Of a DNA stretch of 64,000 bases, positions 1 through 9,400 are shown piece by piece. The notes beneath the pieces were generated by a model that was not told where the DNA came from, ran no database searches, and worked only from the letters and a program-made list of their open reading frames with translations. How positions within the stretch are numbered: position 1 is the stretch's first letter; each line of letters starts with the position of its first letter. The translations under genes and the position numbers were made by a program. This stretch comes from Streptomyces sp. G-G2 (GTDB lineage: Bacteria; Actinomycetota; Actinomycetes; Streptomycetales; Streptomycetaceae), in assembly GCF_030063135.1 (NCBI RefSeq), contig NZ_JASISO010000010.1:114406-178405 (forward strand). Direction: 5' to 3'.

Positions 1-1183
1 GACCTTCGAGGTGTCCGACGCGGTCATCGGGCACACCCGCAAGGCCCTCGACCGGGGCCGCGAGGCCAAGGCCGAGTGGGAGAAGGACTTCTCCGCCTGG
101 CGCACCGCCAACCCGGAGCGCGCCGCCGAGTTCGACCGCATCCAGGCCAACGAGCTGCCCGCGGGCTGGGAGGACGAGCTCCCCGCCTTCGAGACCGGCA
201 AGAGCGTCGCCACCCGCGCGGCCTCGGGCAAGGTGCTCGCCGCTCTCGGCGCGGTCATCCCCGAGCTGTGGGGCGGCTCGGCCGACCTCGCGGGCTCGAA
301 CAACACCACCATCGACAAGGACTCCTCGTTCCTGCCGGTGGGCAACCCGCTGCCGGAGGCCGACCCGTACGGCCGCACCATCCACTTCGGCATCCGCGAG
401 CACGCCATGGCCGCGGCCATGAACGGCATCGCGCTGCACGGCCACACCCGTATCTACGGCGGCACCTTCCTGGTGTTCTCCGACTACATGCGCAACGCCG
501 TCCGCCTCTCCGCGCTGATGCACGTGCCGGTCACCTACGTGTGGACGCACGACTCCATCGGTCTCGGCGAGGACGGCCCCACGCACCAGCCGGTCGAGCA
601 CGTCGCCTCGCTGCGCGCCATCCCGGGCCTGAACGTGGTCCGTCCGGCCGACGCGAACGAGACCGTCGTCGCCTGGCGCGAGATCCTCAAGCGCCACACG
701 AAGGTGTACGGCAAGGGCGCTCCGCACGGCCTGGCGCTGACCCGTCAGGGCGTTCCGACGTACGACCGCAACGAGAACGCCGCCAAGGGCGGGTACGTGC
801 TCATCGAGGCCGAAGGCGGTGACGCCCAGGTCGTCCTCATCGGCACCGGTTCCGAGGTCCAGCTCGCCGTGGCGGCGCGCGAGGCGCTCCAGGCCGAGGG
901 CGTTCCGGCCCGAGTGGTCTCGATGCCGTCCGTCGAGTGGTTTGAAGAGCAGGACCAGGAGTACAAGGACAGTGTGCTGCCGCCTTCGGTGAAGGCGCGC
1001 GTCGCGGTCGAGGCGGGCATCGGCCTGACCTGGCACCGCTACGTCGGCGACGCGGGCCGGATCGTCTCGCTGGAGCACTTCGGTGCCTCGGCCGACGCGA
1101 AGGTGCTCTTCCGCGAGTTCGGCTTCACCCCGGAGGCCGTAACCGCGGCGGCCCGGGAATCCTTGGCCGCCGCCGCGCGCTGA
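1..1183 (+). CDS. tkt: Transketolase, C-terminal part (5' end outside window)
   Basis: Thiamine-diphosphate enzyme of the non-oxidative pentose phosphate pathway, moving two-carbon units between sugar phosphates. The window opens inside the gene; about 393 C-terminal residues are present, roughly the last 55-60% of a usual 690-700 residue protein. Visible are the pyrimidine-binding domain ([19 protein letters not shown]), the run [17 protein letters not shown] typical of transketolase, and the C-terminal domain ([14 protein letters not shown]). The stop is TGA at 1181-1183. tal follows after 35 bp in the same direction, so the gene heads a pentose-phosphate run. Confidence 0.97.
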   Translation, partial: TFEVSDAVIGHTRKALDRGREAKAEWEKDFSAWRTANPERAAEFDRIQANELPAGWEDELPAFETGKSVATRAASGKVLAALGAVIPELWGGSADLAGSNNTTIDKDSSFLPVGNPLPEADPYGRTIHFGIREHAMAAAMNGIALHGHTRIYGGTFLVFSDYMRNAVRLSALMHVPVTYVWTHDSIGLGEDGPTHQPVEHVASLRAIPGLNVVRPADANETVVAWREILKRHTKVYGKGAPHGLALTRQGVPTYDRNENAAKGGYVLIEAEGGDAQVVLIGTGSEVQLAVAAREALQAEGVPARVVSMPSVEWFEEQDQEYKDSVLPPSVKARVAVEAGIGLTWHRYVGDAGRIVSLEHFGASADAKVLFREFGFTPEAVTAAARESLAAAAR

Positions 1184-1218
1184 CGCCCGTACCAAGACAA
1201 GTAGGAGATGCAATTCCC

Positions 1219-2337
1219 ATGACAGACGCACTCAAGCGCCTCTCCGACGAGGGCGTGGCGATCTGGCTGGACGACCTGTCCCGCAAGCGCATCACGTCCG
1301 GCAACCTGGCAGAGCTGATCGACCAGCAGCACGTGGTCGGTGTCACCACCAACCCGTCGATCTTCCAGAAGGCGATCAGCAGCGGTGACGGCTACGAGCA
1401 GCAGCTCGCCGACCTCGCCGCCCGCAAGGTCACCGTCGAAGAGGCCATCCGCATGATCACGACGGCGGACGTCCGTGACGCCGCCGACATCCTGCGTCCG
1501 GTCTTCGACGCCACCGAGGGCCAGGACGGCCGGGTCTCCATCGAGGTCGACCCGCGCCTCGCCCACAACACGAAGGCGACCGTCGCCGAGGCCAAGCAGC
1601 TGGCCTGGCTGGTGGACCGCCCGAACACGCTCATCAAGATCCCGGCGACCGAGGGCGGCCTGCCCGCGATCACCGAGGTCATCGGCCGGGGCATCAGCGT
1701 CAACGTCACGCTGATCTTCTCGCTGGAGCGCTACAGCGCGGTCATGGACGCCTACCTGGCGGGCCTGGAGAAGGCCAAGGCCGCGGGCCTGGACCTCTCC
1801 AAGATCCACTCGGTCGCCTCCTTCTTCGTGTCCCGCGTGGACTCGGAGATCGACAAGCGTCTCGACGGCATCGGCACCGACGAGGCCAAGGCCCTCAAGG
1901 GCAAGGCGGCGCTCGCGAACGCCCGTCTGGCCTACGAGGCCTACGAAAAGGTCTTCAGCGGCGAGCGCTGGGCGGCCCTGGACAAGGCGCAGGCCAACAA
2001 GCAGCGTCCGCTGTGGGCCTCGACCGGCGTCAAGGACCCGGCGTACAAGGACACCCTGTACGTGGTGGACCTGGTCGCTCCCGGCACGGTGAACACCATG
2101 CCGGAGGCCACCCTGGATGCCACCGCCGACCACGGCGAGGTCACCGGTGACACCATTCGCGGCACCTACGAGCAGGCCCGTGCCGAGCTCGACGCGGTCG
2201 CGAAGCTGGGCATCTCGTACGACGATGTGGTGCAGCTGCTCGAAGACGAAGGCGTCGAGAAGTTCGAGGCGTCCTGGATTGACCTGCTGAAGTCGACCGA
2301 GGCGGAGCTTGCGCGCCTCGCCCCCACGGAGGCCTGA
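1219..2337 (+). CDS. tal: Transaldolase
   Basis: Transfers a dihydroxyacetone unit between sedoheptulose 7-phosphate and glyceraldehyde 3-phosphate; cytosolic. 372 residues, the length of actinobacterial transaldolases. Motifs seen: [11 protein letters not shown] near residue 40 and [11 protein letters not shown] with the Schiff-base lysine at about residue 140. The ATG is preceded by AGGAGA with about 9 bp spacing. It lies between tkt and zwf; its last bases (ACGGAGG) double as the likely ribosome site of zwf, which implies co-transcription and perhaps coupled translation. Confidence 0.97.
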   Translation: MTDALKRLSDEGVAIWLDDLSRKRITSGNLAELIDQQHVVGVTTNPSIFQKAISSGDGYEQQLADLAARKVTVEEAIRMITTADVRDAADILRPVFDATEGQDGRVSIEVDPRLAHNTKATVAEAKQLAWLVDRPNTLIKIPATEGGLPAITEVIGRGISVNVTLIFSLERYSAVMDAYLAGLEKAKAAGLDLSKIHSVASFFVSRVDSEIDKRLDGIGTDEAKALKGKAALANARLAYEAYEKVFSGERWAALDKAQANKQRPLWASTGVKDPAYKDTLYVVDLVAPGTVNTMPEATLDATADHGEVTGDTIRGTYEQARAELDAVAKLGISYDDVVQLLEDEGVEKFEASWIDLLKSTEAELARLAPTEA

Positions 2338-2342
2338 ACACC

Positions 2343-3872
2343 TTGTCTGTAAACGGAGCGAACCCGCTTCGTGACGCACAGGACCGGCGGCTCCCGCGCA
2401 TCGCGGGGCCGTCCGGCCTGGTCATTTTCGGCGTTACGGGTGACCTGTCGCGCAAGAAGCTGATGCCTGCCGTCTACGACCTCGCCAACCGCGGCCTACT
2501 GCCTCCGGGCTTCTCGCTGATCGGTTTCGCCCGGCGTGAATGGCAGGACGAGGATTTCGCCCAGGAGGTGCACGACGCGGTCAAGCAGCACGCCCGCACG
2601 CCCTTCCGCGAGGAGGTCTGGCAGCAGCTCGTACAGGGCTGCCGGTTCGTCCAGGGCGACTTCGACGACGACGAGGCGTTCGAGACGCTGAAGTCGACGA
2701 TCGAGGAACTGGACAAGGCCCAGGGCACGGGGGGCAACTTCGCCTTCTACCTGTCCGTCCCGCCGAAGTTCTTCCCCAAGGTCGTCGCCCAGCTCAAGAA
2801 GCACGGGCTGGCGGACCAGAAGGAAGGCTCCTGGCGGCGCGCGGTCATCGAGAAGCCGTTCGGTCACGACCTGACCAGTGCCCAGGAGCTCAACCAGCTG
2901 GTGCACGACGTGTTCCCGCCCAACGAGGTCTTCCGGATCGACCACTACCTCGGCAAGGAGACCGTCCAGAACATCCTGGCGCTCCGCTTCGCGAACACGA
3001 TGTTCGAGCCGATCTGGAACCGGTCGTACGTCGACCACGTGCAGATCACCATGGCCGAGGACATCGGCATCGGCGGCCGGGCCGGGTACTACGACGGCAT
3101 CGGCGCCGCCCGTGACGTCATCCAGAACCACCTGCTCCAGCTGCTCGCGCTGACCGCGATGGAGGAGCCCGGCTCCTTCCACCCCAAGGCGCTGGTGGCG
3201 GAGAAGCTGAAGGTCCTGACGGCGGTCGAGCTGCCGGAGGACCTGGGCAAGCACACCGTGCGCGGCCAGTACTCGGCCGCGTGGCAGGGTGGCGAGAAGG
3301 TCGTCGGCTACCTCGAAGAGGACGGCATCGACCCCAAGTCGAAGACCGACACCTACGCCGCGATCCGCCTGGAGATCAACAACCGCCGCTGGGCGGGCGT
3401 GCCGTTCTACCTGCGGACGGGCAAGCGCCTGGGCCGCCGGGTGACGGAGATCGCGGTGGTCTTCAAGCGGGCGCCGTACCTGCCGTTCGAGTCGGGCGCG
3501 ACCGAGGAGCTGGGGCAGAACGCCCTGGTCATCCGGGTCCAGCCGGACGAGGGCGTCACGGTGCGCTTCGGCTCCAAGGTTCCGGGCACCTCCATGGAGG
3601 TCCGGGACGTCACGATGGACTTCGCCTACGGCGAGTCCTTCACGGAGTCGAGCCCGGAGGCGTACGAACGGCTGATCCTGGACGTCCTCCTGGGTGACGC
3701 GAACCTCTTCCCGCGCCACCAGGAGGTCGAGCTGTCCTGGAACATCCTCGACCCGATCGAGGAGTACTGGGACACGCACGGCAAGCCCGCGCAGTACCCC
3801 TCGGGTACCTGGGGCCCGGTCGAGGCGGACGAGATGCTCGCACGAGACGGACGGAGCTGGCGCCGGCCATGA
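2343..3872 (+). CDS. zwf: Glucose-6-phosphate dehydrogenase
   Basis: First oxidative step of the pentose phosphate pathway, producing NADPH and 6-phosphogluconolactone. 509 residues, normal length. It shows the coenzyme motif GVTGDLSRKK near residue 30 and the active-site motif FRIDHYLGKE near residue 200. The start is a TTG five bases after the tal stop. It is chosen because the residues after it (SVNGANPLRDAQDRR) lead straight into the fold, and because GGAGG lies about 10 bp upstream at the end of tal. The stop overlaps the opcA start as ATGA (3869-3872), so the two are translationally coupled. Confidence 0.96.
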   Translation: MSVNGANPLRDAQDRRLPRIAGPSGLVIFGVTGDLSRKKLMPAVYDLANRGLLPPGFSLIGFARREWQDEDFAQEVHDAVKQHARTPFREEVWQQLVQGCRFVQGDFDDDEAFETLKSTIEELDKAQGTGGNFAFYLSVPPKFFPKVVAQLKKHGLADQKEGSWRRAVIEKPFGHDLTSAQELNQLVHDVFPPNEVFRIDHYLGKETVQNILALRFANTMFEPIWNRSYVDHVQITMAEDIGIGGRAGYYDGIGAARDVIQNHLLQLLALTAMEEPGSFHPKALVAEKLKVLTAVELPEDLGKHTVRGQYSAAWQGGEKVVGYLEEDGIDPKSKTDTYAAIRLEINNRRWAGVPFYLRTGKRLGRRVTEIAVVFKRAPYLPFESGATEELGQNALVIRVQPDEGVTVRFGSKVPGTSMEVRDVTMDFAYGESFTESSPEAYERLILDVLLGDANLFPRHQEVELSWNILDPIEEYWDTHGKPAQYPSGTWGPVEADEMLARDGRSWRRP

Positions 3873-4960
3873 AGATCGACCTCACGGATACCACCTCGAG
3901 CAAGATCAACGCCGCGCTGGTGCAGGCGCGCCGCGACATCGGCACGCCTGCCATCGGCATGGTCCTGACGCTGGTGATCGTGACCGACGAGGAGAACGCG
4001 TACGACGCGCTCAAGTCGGCGGGCGACGCCTCCCACGAGCACCCCTCGCGGATCGTCGTCGTGATCAAGCGGGTCACCCGTTCGGCGCGCGGCCGCCGTG
4101 ATGCCCGGCTCGACGCGGAGATCCGCGTCGGGGCGGACTCCGGCAGCGGCGAGACCGTGGTGCTGCGGATGCACGGCGAACTGGTCGACCACGCCCAGTC
4201 GGTGGTCCTCCCGCTGCTGCTGCCCGACGCCCCCGTGGTCGTCTGGTGGCCGGTCGGCTCGCCGTCGGACCTGGCGGGCGACCCGCTGGGCGCCCTGGGG
4301 CAACGCCGGATCACGGACACGTACGCGTCCGAGGAGCCCATCGCGGCCCTCGGCGCCCGGGCGGCGGCCTACGCCCCCGGCGACACGGACCTGTCCTGGA
4401 CTCGGATCACCCCGTGGCGCTCGATGCTGGCGGCCGCGCTGGACCAGCAGCAGTCCCTGCGGATCGCCTCGGCCACGGTCGAGGGCGAGGACGAGAACCC
4501 CAGCTGCGAGCTGCTGGCCATGTGGCTGGCGGACCGCCTCGGGGTGCCCGTCAAGCGCACCCACTCCGACGGCCCGGGCCTGACGGCCGTACGCCTGGAG
4601 ACCAAGGACGGCGCGATCGTCCTGGACCGGGCGGACGGGGCGCTGGCCACCCTGTGCATGCCGGGGCAGCCCGACCGCGCGGTGGCGCTCAAGCGCCGCG
4701 ATACGGCCGAGCTGCTGGCGGAGGAACTCCGCCGGCTGGACCCGGACAACACCTACGAGGCCTCGCTGAAGTTCGGCGTGGGCGGCCTGGCCACGGTGTC
4801 CGCGCACACGACCGCCGAGGCCCCCGCGGCCGCGGCGGACGCGCAGGCGGCGGCTGCGGCCGGAGCTCCCGGGGCGAAGGCTCCGGCGGCGAAGGCCCCT
4901 GCTGCCAAGCCGGCGACGGCCAAGCCCGCGGCGGCGAAGAAGGCCGCGGCCAAGAAGTGA
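3869..4960 (+). CDS. opcA: Glucose-6-phosphate dehydrogenase assembly protein OpcA
   Basis: Actinobacterial partner needed for G6PDH assembly or redox control, always beside zwf. 363 residues. The start overlaps the zwf stop by 4 bp. The body carries the recognisable VVLPLLLPDAPVVVWWPVG segment near residue 120 and later LAMWLADRLGVPVKR. The last 40-45 residues form a low-complexity Ala/Lys/Pro tail of repeated AAK and APAAK units, also seen at the end of uvrA in this window. A long hairpin begins six bases after the stop. Confidence 0.95.
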   Translation: MKIDLTDTTSSKINAALVQARRDIGTPAIGMVLTLVIVTDEENAYDALKSAGDASHEHPSRIVVVIKRVTRSARGRRDARLDAEIRVGADSGSGETVVLRMHGELVDHAQSVVLPLLLPDAPVVVWWPVGSPSDLAGDPLGALGQRRITDTYASEEPIAALGARAAAYAPGDTDLSWTRITPWRSMLAAALDQQQSLRIASATVEGEDENPSCELLAMWLADRLGVPVKRTHSDGPGLTAVRLETKDGAIVLDRADGALATLCMPGQPDRAVALKRRDTAELLAEELRRLDPDNTYEASLKFGVGGLATVSAHTTAEAPAAAADAQAAAAAGAPGAKAPAAKAPAAKPATAKPAAAKKAAAKK

Positions 4961-4965
4961 GCACG

Positions 4966-5015
4966 GTGTGCCGCCGTACGCACCCCCTTCACCGGGGGCG
5001 CGTACGGCGGCACAC
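4966..5015 (+). terminator. Long hairpin between opcA and pgl
   Basis: Arms 4966-4981 and 5000-5015 are perfectly complementary (16 bp). The loop itself holds a CCCCC/GGGGG stem (4983-4987 with 4994-4998). There is no T-run, as is common for Streptomyces terminators. It sits inside an apparent operon, so it may stabilise or partly terminate the tkt-opcA message rather than end it fully. Confidence 0.6.
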
Positions 5016-5060
5016 GCGCTTTCCCAGACACCCGAACCCCACCAAGAAGGCGGCATCACC

Positions 5061-5849
5061 ATGGGCATGACGACTCCTCAGGTCGTCGTCCACCGGGACA
5101 AGGAACTGATGGCGCGGGCCGCCGCGGCACGGCTGATCACGAAGATCGTCGACGCCCAGGCCGCCCGCGGCAGCGCCTCCGTCGTCCTCACCGGCGGACG
5201 CAACGGCAACGGCCTGCTGGCCGCCCTCGCCGACGCGCCCGCCCGGGACGCCATCGACTGGGCCCGCCTGGACCTGTGGTGGGGCGACGAGCGCTACCTG
5301 CCCGCCGATGATCCCGAGCGCAACCACACCCAGGCCCGTGCGGCCCTGCTGGACTCGGTCCCCGTCGATCCGGCGCGCGTGCACGTCATGCCCGCCTCCG
5401 ACGGCCCGTACGGCTCGGACGTGGACGCGGCCGCCGCGGCCTACGCCGAGGAGCTGCGCCGGGCCTCGACGCCCGAGGACCACGGTCCGGTGCCCCGGTT
5501 CGACGTCCTGATGCTCGGCGTGGGTCCGGACACCCACGTGGCGTCCCTGTTCCCCGAGCACCCCGCCGCCCGGGAGACCGAGCGCACGGTGGTAGGCGTG
5601 CACGGCGCGCCCAAGCCGCCGCCGACCCGGATCTCGCTGACCCTCCCGGCCCTGCGCGCGGCGCGCGAGGTGTGGCTGCTGGCGGCGGGCGAGGACAAGG
5701 CGGGCGCGGTCGCCCTCGCGCTCGGCGGGGCGGGCGAGGTGCAGGCCCCGGCCGCCGACGTGTACGGGCGCTCGCGCACCCTGTGGCTGCTGGACCGGGC
5801 GGCCGCCGCGAAGCTGCCGCCCGCGCTCTACCCCCCGGCGTCGGCCTGA
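5061..5849 (+). CDS. pgl: 6-phosphogluconolactonase (DevB/Pgl family)
   Basis: Hydrolyses 6-phosphogluconolactone, the step after zwf. 262 residues from the ATG at 5061, which has AGAAGG about 10 bp upstream; an upstream in-frame start would run through the hairpin and is not used. Family marks: LTGGRNGNGLL near residue 45, WWGDERYLP near residue 75, and FDVLMLGVGPDTHVASLFP around residue 150, where canonical members have GxGxDGHxASLFP. It is the last gene of the rightward carbon cluster and converges on pgi. Confidence 0.94.
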   Translation: MGMTTPQVVVHRDKELMARAAAARLITKIVDAQAARGSASVVLTGGRNGNGLLAALADAPARDAIDWARLDLWWGDERYLPADDPERNHTQARAALLDSVPVDPARVHVMPASDGPYGSDVDAAAAAYAEELRRASTPEDHGPVPRFDVLMLGVGPDTHVASLFPEHPAARETERTVVGVHGAPKPPPTRISLTLPALRAAREVWLLAAGEDKAGAVALALGGAGEVQAPAADVYGRSRTLWLLDRAAAAKLPPALYPPASA

Positions 5850-5860
5850 GCCTCCCGGTA

Positions 5861-5904
5861 CGCCGGAGCGCCCCGCACCGTGGACGGTGCGGGGCGCTCC
5901 GGCG
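5861..5904. terminator. Bidirectional terminator between pgl and pgi
   Basis: Arms 5861-5880 and 5885-5904 pair perfectly over 20 bp with a 4-base loop (TGGA). It lies between two convergent genes, 11 bp after the pgl stop and 21 bp from the pgi stop, and so can serve both. Confidence 0.85.
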
Positions 5905-5925
5905 TCCGTACGGCCGGGGAAACCC

Positions 5926-7587
5926 TCAGCGGCCGCGCAGCTCGCGGTAGGTGGCCACCAGGGCCCGGGTGGAGGCGTCCAGGCCCGGGACGTCCGCGCC
6001 CTCCGAGAGCGCGGGCTCGATCCGCTTGGCGAGGACCTTGCCCAGCTCGACGCCCCACTGGTCGAAGGAGTCGATGTTCCACACCGCGCCCTGGACGAAC
6101 ACCTTGTGCTCATAGAGGGCGATCAGCTGGCCCAGGACCGACGGGGTCAGGTCCTTCGCCAGGATCGTGGTCGTCGGGTGGTTGCCCAGGAAGGTCTTGT
6201 GCGGGACGAGTTCCTCCGCCACGCCCTCCGCACGGACCTCGTCGGGCGTCTTGCCGAAGGCCAGCGCCTGCGTCTGCGCGAAGAAGTTCGCCATCAGCAG
6301 GTCGTGCTGCGCCGCGAGGGCCGGGGAGAGCGCCGCGACGGGACGGGCGAAACCGATGAAGTCCGCCGGGATCAGCTTCGTGCCCTGGTGGAGCAGCTGG
6401 TAGTAGGCGTGCTGCCCGTTTGTGCCGGGCGTGCCCCACACGACGGGGCCGGTCTGCCAGTCCACCGGATTGCCCTCGCGGTCCACGGACTTGCCGTTGG
6501 ACTCCATGTCCAGCTGCTGCAAGTAGGCCGTGAAGCGGGAGAGGTAGTGGCTGTACGGGAGGACCGCGTGCGCCTGCGCGTCATGGAAGCCGCCGTACCA
6601 GATCCCCAACAAGCCCATCAGGAGCGGCGCGTTGGACTCCGGCGGGGCGGTTCGGAAGTGCTGGTCCATCTCCCGGAAGCCCTGGAGCATCTCGTGGAAG
6701 GCGGCCGGCCCGATCGCGATCATCAGAGAGAGCCCGATGGCCGAGTCGAAGGAGTAACGACCGCCGACCCAGTCCCAGAACTCGAACATGTTGGCCGGGT
6801 CGATGCCGAAGTCGGTGACCTTCTCGGCGTTCGTCGACAGGGCGACGAAGTGCCGTGCCACGGCCGCCTTGTCCCCGCCGAGGCCCGCGAGCAGCCATTC
6901 CCGCGCCGAGGTGGCGTTGGTGATCGTCTCGATGGTGGTGAAGGTCTTCGAGGCGATGATGAAGAGGGTCTCGGCCGGGTCCAGACCCAGCACCGCCTCG
7001 TGCAGGTCGGCGCCGTCCACGTTGGAGACGAAGCGCAGGCTCAGCTCCCGGTCGGTGAACGCCCGCAGTGCCTCGTACGCCATCGCCGGACCGAGGTCGG
7101 AACCGCCGATGCCGATGTTGACGACGTTCTTGATCCGCTGCCCGGTGAAGCCGCGCCACTCCCCCGACCGGATCCGGTCGGCGAAGGCGCCCATCGAGTC
7201 GAGGACCTCGTGCACCGCGGGGACGACGTTCTCCCCGTCGACCTCGACGACCTCGTCGCGGGCCGCGCGCAGCGCGGTGTGCAGGACCGCCCGGTCCTCG
7301 GTGGTGTTGATCTTCTCGCCGCGGAACATGGCCTCGCGCAGCTCCGCCACCCCGGTCGCCGCCGCCAGTTCGCGCAGCAGGGTCAGCGTCTCGTCGGTCA
7401 CGAGGTGCTTCGAGTAGTCGATGTGCAGGTCGCCCGCCCGCAGGGTGTAGCCGGAGCCGCGGCCCGGGTCGGCTTCGAACAGTTCCCGCAGATGCGTCTG
7501 CCCCAGCTCGTCCCGGTGCTTGCCGAGTGCCAGCCACTGCGGCGTCCGGTTGAGCCTCGTACGTCCGTCTGCGTTCATCTCGGACAT
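5926..7587 (-). CDS. pgi: Glucose-6-phosphate isomerase
   Basis: Interconverts glucose 6-phosphate and fructose 6-phosphate. 553 residues from the ATG at 7587, with GGAAG about 10 bp upstream; a second ATG lies at 7578. Motifs: [26 protein letters not shown] in the sugar-isomerase domain, and [15 protein letters not shown]. Upstream, TAGGTT at 7633-7628 is a fair -10 element in the gap after the terminator of the preceding gene, so pgi probably has its own promoter. Confidence 0.97.
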   Translation of the reverse strand: MSEMNADGRTRLNRTPQWLALGKHRDELGQTHLRELFEADPGRGSGYTLRAGDLHIDYSKHLVTDETLTLLRELAAATGVAELREAMFRGEKINTTEDRAVLHTALRAARDEVVEVDGENVVPAVHEVLDSMGAFADRIRSGEWRGFTGQRIKNVVNIGIGGSDLGPAMAYEALRAFTDRELSLRFVSNVDGADLHEAVLGLDPAETLFIIASKTFTTIETITNATSAREWLLAGLGGDKAAVARHFVALSTNAEKVTDFGIDPANMFEFWDWVGGRYSFDSAIGLSLMIAIGPAAFHEMLQGFREMDQHFRTAPPESNAPLLMGLLGIWYGGFHDAQAHAVLPYSHYLSRFTAYLQQLDMESNGKSVDREGNPVDWQTGPVVWGTPGTNGQHAYYQLLHQGTKLIPADFIGFARPVAALSPALAAQHDLLMANFFAQTQALAFGKTPDEVRAEGVAEELVPHKTFLGNHPTTTILAKDLTPSVLGQLIALYEHKVFVQGAVWNIDSFDQWGVELGKVLAKRIEPALSEGADVPGLDASTRALVATYRELRGR

Positions 7588-7667
7588 CAACCCACTTCTT
7601 CCGTCCTGTTGTGCCCCGCCGGACTCCAACCTAAGGGATCGGAAGCCGGACAACACACACAAAGAGA

Positions 7668-7702
7668 CCCGGCCCGCGGAAGAAGGTCTTCCGCGGGCCG
7701 GG
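7668..7702 (-). terminator. Terminator of the RbpA-family gene
   Basis: 16-bp perfect stem (7668-7683 with 7687-7702) with a 3-base loop. On the minus strand it is followed by TCTCTTTGTGTGT, a T-rich tail that is unusually good for this genome. It starts 23 bp after the stop codon of the gene at 7725. Confidence 0.85.
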
Positions 7703-7724
7703 CCCGAAGTCAAAGATCACTCGC

Positions 7725-8060
7725 TCAGATCTCGCCGCGCAGCTTGGCGAGGGCTTCGGCGAGGATGGCCTCGCCGTCCGCGTCCGTGCGCCGCTCCCGT
7801 ACGTACGCCAAGTGCGTCTTGTACGGCTCGGTGCGCGGGGGTGCCGGCGGGCTGTCCCGGTCCTGACCGGCCGGGAACCCGCAGCGCGGGCAGTCCCAGG
7901 TGTCCGGCACCTGCGCGTCGCTGGCGAAGCTGGGCTGCGTCTCGTGCCCGTTCGAGCACCAGAAGGAGATGCGCAGGCGGGGCGCGGACTCGCCGCGCTC
8001 GGCCTCGCCCATCGGCCCCGCTCCGACCCGGCTACCACGGATCGCGTTGCCACTTGCCAC
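7725..8060 (-). CDS. RbpA-family RNA polymerase-binding protein
   Basis: 111 residues. RbpA proteins bind the principal sigma factor and RNA polymerase and stimulate initiation in actinobacteria. Seen here: the N-terminal IRGSRVGAG segment, a zinc-ribbon-like set (FWCSNGHE and WDCPRCG), and the C-terminal KTHLAYVRERR...LAKLRGEI sigma-interaction helices. The canonical Streptomyces RbpA, as I remember it, is longer and differs in sequence, so this is probably a paralogue; hence no symbol. GTG start with GGGAG 8 bp upstream. A candidate promoter is at 8123-8151. Confidence 0.82.
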   Translation of the reverse strand: MASGNAIRGSRVGAGPMGEAERGESAPRLRISFWCSNGHETQPSFASDAQVPDTWDCPRCGFPAGQDRDSPPAPPRTEPYKTHLAYVRERRTDADGEAILAEALAKLRGEI

Positions 8061-8122
8061 AGTCGTAACTCCCTGCGTGATGGTGCCGCGAAGCGCGAGT
8101 GGATTTCCGCCGCGGGCGCCCC

Positions 8123-8151
8123 AGTCTACGTAAGGCCCAACGCGCGTCCAG
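8123..8151 (-). promoter_or_regulatory. Candidate promoter of the RbpA-family gene
   Basis: On the minus strand, CTGGAC (8151-8146), a 17-bp spacer, then TAGACT (8128-8123). This resembles the main vegetative promoter type. The implied leader is about 55 bases. Confidence 0.45.
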
Positions 8152-8251
8152 TGACCGGAGTTACGACTTCCGGGGCATGGACGCGGACCTCATGATAGAT
8201 CGGACGGGGCGTCCCGGACCGGCGGAACGGCCGGATCGCTCAGTTGCCGCC

Positions 8252-8479
8252 CTACTTCGTGAGCAGGCTGAGCGCGATGATGCTGGCGAACCAGAGCAGA
8301 CCGATCACCATCGTGATGCGGTCGAGGTTGCGCTCGGCGACCGAGGAGCCGCCGACGGAGGACTGCATGCCGCCACCGAACATGTCGGAGAGACCGCCGC
8401 CCTTGCCCTTGTGCATCAGCACCAGGAGCATCAGCAGCAGGCTGAAGACGACCAGGGCGATCGAGAACCCCATAATCAC
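8252..8479 (-). CDS. secG: Preprotein translocase subunit SecG
   Basis: Small membrane subunit of the SecYEG translocon. 75 residues with two membrane segments (about residues 4-24 and 55-74) around the conserved LMHKGKGGGLSDMFGGG loop. A GTG start at 8479 is preferred over the ATG at 8473 because AGGAA lies 6-7 bp upstream of the GTG and 12 from the ATG. It lies downstream of tpiA, separated by a hairpin. Confidence 0.95.
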   Translation of the reverse strand: MIMGFSIALVVFSLLLMLLVLMHKGKGGGLSDMFGGGMQSSVGGSSVAERNLDRITMVIGLLWFASIIALSLLTK

Positions 8480-8527
8480 GGCTGATTCCTACTTTCTGAC
8501 ATTCCCTGGTGTGCTGTGAACCCCGAC

Positions 8528-8563
8528 GGGGGCCAGTGGCTGTTGTTCAGCCTGCTGGCCCCC
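8528..8563 (-). terminator. Hairpin between tpiA and secG
   Basis: Nine-bp outer stem (8528-8536 with 8555-8563) and a 5-bp inner stem (8538-8542 with 8548-8552) around TTGTT. It probably ends or attenuates the pgk-tpiA message before secG. Confidence 0.65.
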
Positions 8564-8617
8564 GCAAGGGTACGACGGATCCGTCCTACCGCATACTCAC
8601 TGCGACGATCAAGCCGC

Positions 8618-9394
8618 TCACTGGTCGCGGAAGCGGACGATCTTGACGAACTCCTCGGCGTCGAGCGCCGCGCCGCCGACGAGGGCGCCGTCGACGTCGG
8701 GCTGCGCCATGATCGCGGCGATGTTGCCCGACTTGACCGAGCCGCCGTACTGGATGCGGACCGTGTCGGCCAGCTCCCGCGAGTACAGCTCCGCGAGGCG
8801 GGTGCGGATCGCCCCGCAGACCTCCTGCGCGTCGTCGGGGGTGGCGACCTCGCCGGTGCCGATGGCCCAGACGGGCTCGTACGCGATCACGATGGACTCG
8901 GCCTGGTCGGCCGGGATGTCCTTGAGCCCGCCGTCGAGCTGCGCCAGCGTGTACGCGACCTGGTCACCGGCCTTGCGGACGTCCAGGCCCTCGCCGACGC
9001 ACAGGATCGGGGTGATCCCGTTCTGGTAGGCGGCCTTGACCTTGGCGTTGCAGATCTCGTCGGACTCGCCGTGGTACTGGCGGCGCTCGCTGTGGCCGAC
9101 GGCCACGAACGTGCACTTCAGCTTGGACAGCATCGCGCCGGAGATCTCACCGGTGTAGGCGCCGGACTCGTGCGCCGAGATGTCCTGGGCGCCGTACTTG
9201 ATCTTCAGCTTGTCACCGTCGACCAGGGTCTGCACCGAGCGCAGGTCGACGAAGGGCGGCAGGACCGCGACCTCGACGGCGTCGTAGTCCTTGTCGGCGA
9301 GCGCGAAGGCGAGCTTCTGGGTGTGGGCGATGGCCTCGAGGTGGTTGAGGTTCATCTTCCAGTTGCCCGCCATGAGCGGGGTGCGCGTGGTCAT
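8618..9394 (-). CDS. tpiA: Triose-phosphate isomerase
   Basis: Interconverts dihydroxyacetone phosphate and glyceraldehyde 3-phosphate. 258 residues, normal length. Catalytic features are visible: NWKMN near the N-terminus, VAVGHSERR (histidine) and [11 protein letters not shown] (glutamate), then the phosphate-binding YGGSVKSGN. The start is six bases after the pgk stop, so both are on one message. Confidence 0.98.
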   Translation of the reverse strand: MTTRTPLMAGNWKMNLNHLEAIAHTQKLAFALADKDYDAVEVAVLPPFVDLRSVQTLVDGDKLKIKYGAQDISAHESGAYTGEISGAMLSKLKCTFVAVGHSERRQYHGESDEICNAKVKAAYQNGITPILCVGEGLDVRKAGDQVAYTLAQLDGGLKDIPADQAESIVIAYEPVWAIGTGEVATPDDAQEVCGAIRTRLAELYSRELADTVRIQYGGSVKSGNIAAIMAQPDVDGALVGGAALDAEEFVKIVRFRDQ

Positions 9395-9400
9395 ACGGGG

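Noticed and set aside
5887..7866. Long open frame on the plus strand opposite pgi and the RbpA-family gene
   Set aside because: Its composition follows the wobble bias of the real antisense genes; it has no start context or recognisable domain. The same applies to other long antisense frames, e.g. 11814-14888, 18048-21176, 26100-28787 and 35314-38214.
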